Below are positions 62,364-64,000 of a DNA stretch of 64,000 nucleotides, one piece after another. Location of the stretch: assembly GCA_020638835.1 (NCBI GenBank), contig JACKHV010000003.1, positions 248,001-312,000 on the forward strand, in the 5' to 3' direction. Numbering within the stretch: the stretch's first letter is position 1; every line of letters starts with the position of its first letter. Made by a program: the position numbers and the translations under genes. This stretch comes from Planctomycetota bacterium. Lineage in GTDB: Bacteria; Planctomycetota; UBA1135; GCA-002686595. Under the pieces are notes generated by a model that saw only the letters and a list, made by a program, of their open reading frames with translations, ran no database searches and was not told the origin of the DNA.

Positions 62364-63014
62364 ATGGACGACGGGGCAGGGCCCGATCCGGGGACGCTCC
62401 GCGACCTGGAGTCGATCGCGCTGGTGCAGCGCTATCGGGGAGGCGACGCGCAGGCGCTCGAGGTGCTGTTCGCGCGTTACGTCGAGCGCGTGGAGCGCAT
62501 CGTGTACGTCCGCTCTGGGGAGTTCCTGCGCGGTCGCCAAGAGTCCGCGGACCTCGCGCAGGACGTCTTGCTCAAGATGTTCATGGACATCGATCGCTAC
62601 GAGATCCGCGACGATGCGCGCTTCGTCGACTGGGCCGCGACGATCTGCGAGCGGACGCTCCGCAATCGCGTCCGTCATCATCGAGCGGAGAAGCGGGACG
62701 TCGTTCGGGAGCGAGAGCTCGACCGTCGTCCGGGTCCGGACGGATCCGTCGATGCGAGGGAGGCTGCGTCGCCGGACGCCTCGCCGCAGGATCAGCTGGG
62801 CGAGCGCGAGCGGAAGCAACTCGTCGACGACTGCCTCCGCGAGCTGCGCGAGGACCACCGCGACGTGATCCTGCTGCGCGACCTGGCCGGTGCCGATTGG
62901 GACCACGTCTGCGAGGCCCTGGGGAGCGTGTCCAAGGCTGCCGCGCAGCAACTCCATCGTCGCGCGCGGATCGCGCTGGGCGAGAGGCTCGGAAGGCGCG
63001 GGGTCGAGTCGTGA
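62364..63014 (+). CDS. ECF-type RNA polymerase sigma factor
   Basis: 216 residues. Region 2 contains ALEVLFARYVERVERIVYV, DLAQDVLLKMFMDIDRY and TICERTLRNRVRHH; region 4 is QLVDDCLRELREDHRDVILLRDLAGADW followed by a helix-turn-helix (SKAAAQQLHRRARIAL). The length and style resemble the planctomycete ECF sigma factors paired with Ser/Thr kinases. The stop overlaps the GTG start of a protein kinase (GTGA), so the kinase is likely to regulate or be regulated with it. It has its own strong ribosome binding site. Confidence 0.86.
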   Translation: MDDGAGPDPGTLRDLESIALVQRYRGGDAQALEVLFARYVERVERIVYVRSGEFLRGRQESADLAQDVLLKMFMDIDRYEIRDDARFVDWAATICERTLRNRVRHHRAEKRDVVRERELDRRPGPDGSVDAREAASPDASPQDQLGERERKQLVDDCLRELREDHRDVILLRDLAGADWDHVCEALGSVSKAAAQQLHRRARIALGERLGRRGVES

Positions 63015-64000
63015 GCGGCACTCCTTCGAGCGCGGACGATCCGTCGCGTGAGATGACGGGTGCCGAGGACTTGCTCGGCAGCTTCCTGGAGGCTCATCCG
63101 GAGGGTGAGTCGGAGGCCTTCGAGTCATGGATCCGCGGCCGCGCCGACTTGCGCGAGGAGGCGGGTCTGGAGCAAGGCCTGCGCTCCCTGTACGCGCGCT
63201 GGCGCCGAGCCACGGACCTCCTGGCCGAGGGGCTCAGCTCGCGGCCCAACGGCGGCGGGAGCTTCTTCCGACGAGCGGGGCAAGACCGCCGCCGGTCACC
63301 GGAGGCGATCGACGGTTCGGCGGGGCTGACTCCGGGGCGCCGCGTCGGCCACTTCGTGCTGCGTCGATTCCTCGCGCAGGGCGGCATGGGGCAGGTCTGG
63401 GTGGCGCGCGACGAGAATCTACGCGCAGACGTCGCCCTCAAGCTGATCCTCCCTGGACGGATCGACGCGAGGAGCTTGGACCTCTTCGCGCGCGAGGCAC
63501 GCGCCGGTGGCCGGCTGCGTCATCCGTACATCGTCTCCACGCTCGCGACGGGGCGCGCCGACGGACTCACCTGGATCGCGCAGGAACTGGTCGACGGATC
63601 GTGGACGCTGAAGGACTACCTCGACCAACTGCGCGCCGAGGACACCGTCCCGAAGGACCACTATCGCAGCGTGGCGCTGTTCGTCGCGCGCGTGGCGGAC
63701 GGCCTGCAAGCGGCGCACGACGCGGGCGTGATCCATCGCGACGTCAAGCCGGCCAACATCCTGATCGCACCGGACGACACTCCACGGCTGACCGACTTCG
63801 GCCTCGCGCGCGTCGTCGACGACAGCTTCCTCTCCGTCTCCGGCGAGATCGCGGGCACCTGGTCCTACATGAGCCCCGAGCAGGTGCGCGCCAAGCGCTC
63901 CGGCCTCGACCATCGTTCCGACGTCTTCAGCCTGGGCGTCGTGCTCTACGAACTCCTCACGCTCCGCCGGCCGTTCGAGGGCGACACCGCGCACCAGATC
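63011..64000 (+). CDS. Hanks-type serine/threonine protein kinase, runs off the right edge
   Basis: At least 330 codons are visible. About 110 residues of N-terminal region precede the kinase domain: glycine loop FLAQGGMGQVWVARD (about residue 125), ATP lysine in VALKLIL (about 147), catalytic loop VIHRDVKPANILI (about 245) and DFGLARVV (about 267), with the substrate-loop motif GTWSYMSPEQ. All key residues are intact. The partner gene upstream is an ECF sigma factor, a pairing common in Planctomycetota, where phosphorylation of the sigma factor is thought to control it. The C-terminal domain lies outside the window. Confidence 0.93.
   Translation, partial: MSGTPSSADDPSREMTGAEDLLGSFLEAHPEGESEAFESWIRGRADLREEAGLEQGLRSLYARWRRATDLLAEGLSSRPNGGGSFFRRAGQDRRRSPEAIDGSAGLTPGRRVGHFVLRRFLAQGGMGQVWVARDENLRADVALKLILPGRIDARSLDLFAREARAGGRLRHPYIVSTLATGRADGLTWIAQELVDGSWTLKDYLDQLRAEDTVPKDHYRSVALFVARVADGLQAAHDAGVIHRDVKPANILIAPDDTPRLTDFGLARVVDDSFLSVSGEIAGTWSYMSPEQVRAKRSGLDHRSDVFSLGVVLYELLTLRRPFEGDTAHQI

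Noticed and set aside
59919..63014. A 1031-codon plus-strand open frame across the cytochrome gene
   Set aside because: Only its last 216 codons, from 62364, read as a protein (the sigma factor). The upstream part is antisense to the cytochrome and has no motif.

Overview
The window is very GC-rich bacterial chromosome with dense, mostly minus-strand operons and no rRNA or tRNA gene that I can see. Several traits suggest an uncultured Planctomycetota bacterium. There are many large secreted proteins with signal peptides. One recurring C-terminal domain, with a W/F-Y-R-D-P core, appears on otherwise unrelated secreted enzymes. Two giant HExxH gluzincin paralogues lie in tandem, and an ECF sigma factor is translationally coupled to a Hanks-type Ser/Thr kinase. 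The phylum is an inference from these traits and not a proven placement.

Layout. 0-1.6 kb: the end of a polysaccharide-type locus (carbamoyltransferase, polysaccharide deacetylase). 1.7-13.5 kb: housekeeping genes (TldD protease, speA-slyD-membrane protein operon, dus, and a plus-strand operon of dehydratase, phosphatase-fold lipoprotein, TrmH methyltransferase, PduO and MiaE). Four genes here carry about five apparent single-base frameshifts. No obvious frameshift was noticed in the remaining 50 kb, so assembly error at this end is likely. 13.5-15.4 kb: a repeat island with two 236-bp elements bearing terminal inverted repeats, two 37-bp tandem arrays and a RAYT-type transposase. 15.9-23.7 kb: a secreted zincin, a VOC-domain lipoprotein, an M14 carboxypeptidase pair of which one lacks zinc ligands, a patatin and a methyltransferase. 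23.7-28.1 kb: metH with an ArsR-methyltransferase fusion regulator. 28.3-33.1 kb: lipoproteins, an Smr protein and an AtuA/Pta/FKBP operon. 33.2-48.3 kb: pyroglutamyl peptidase, secreted proteins, the tandem gluzincins and an M36-like metalloprotease. 48.7-58.4 kb: pyruvate kinase, two ParA/MinD ATPases, a DUF1697 protein, an HhH protein, a thioredoxin-TPR protein, an aminotransferase and upp. 58-64 kb: an SGNH hydrolase, a nine-haem cytochrome, and a sigma factor with a kinase that runs off the end.

The most notable result is two short selenoprotein genes that ordinary gene calling would break or miss. One is an ArsC/Spx-like protein with a UxxC motif (33851-34204). The other is a SelW/Rdx-like protein with a CxxU motif (48039-48260). 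In both, an in-frame TGA sits exactly at the redox cysteine position and a hairpin follows at bacterial SECIS distance. No selA, selB, selC or selD is in the window, so the decoding machinery must be elsewhere if this reading is right. PduO and MetH together show that the organism uses cobalamin.

Intergenic regions between convergent genes often hold strong stem-loops that probably act as two-way terminators. Two of these (3377-3480 and 34211-34319) are far longer than ordinary terminators.
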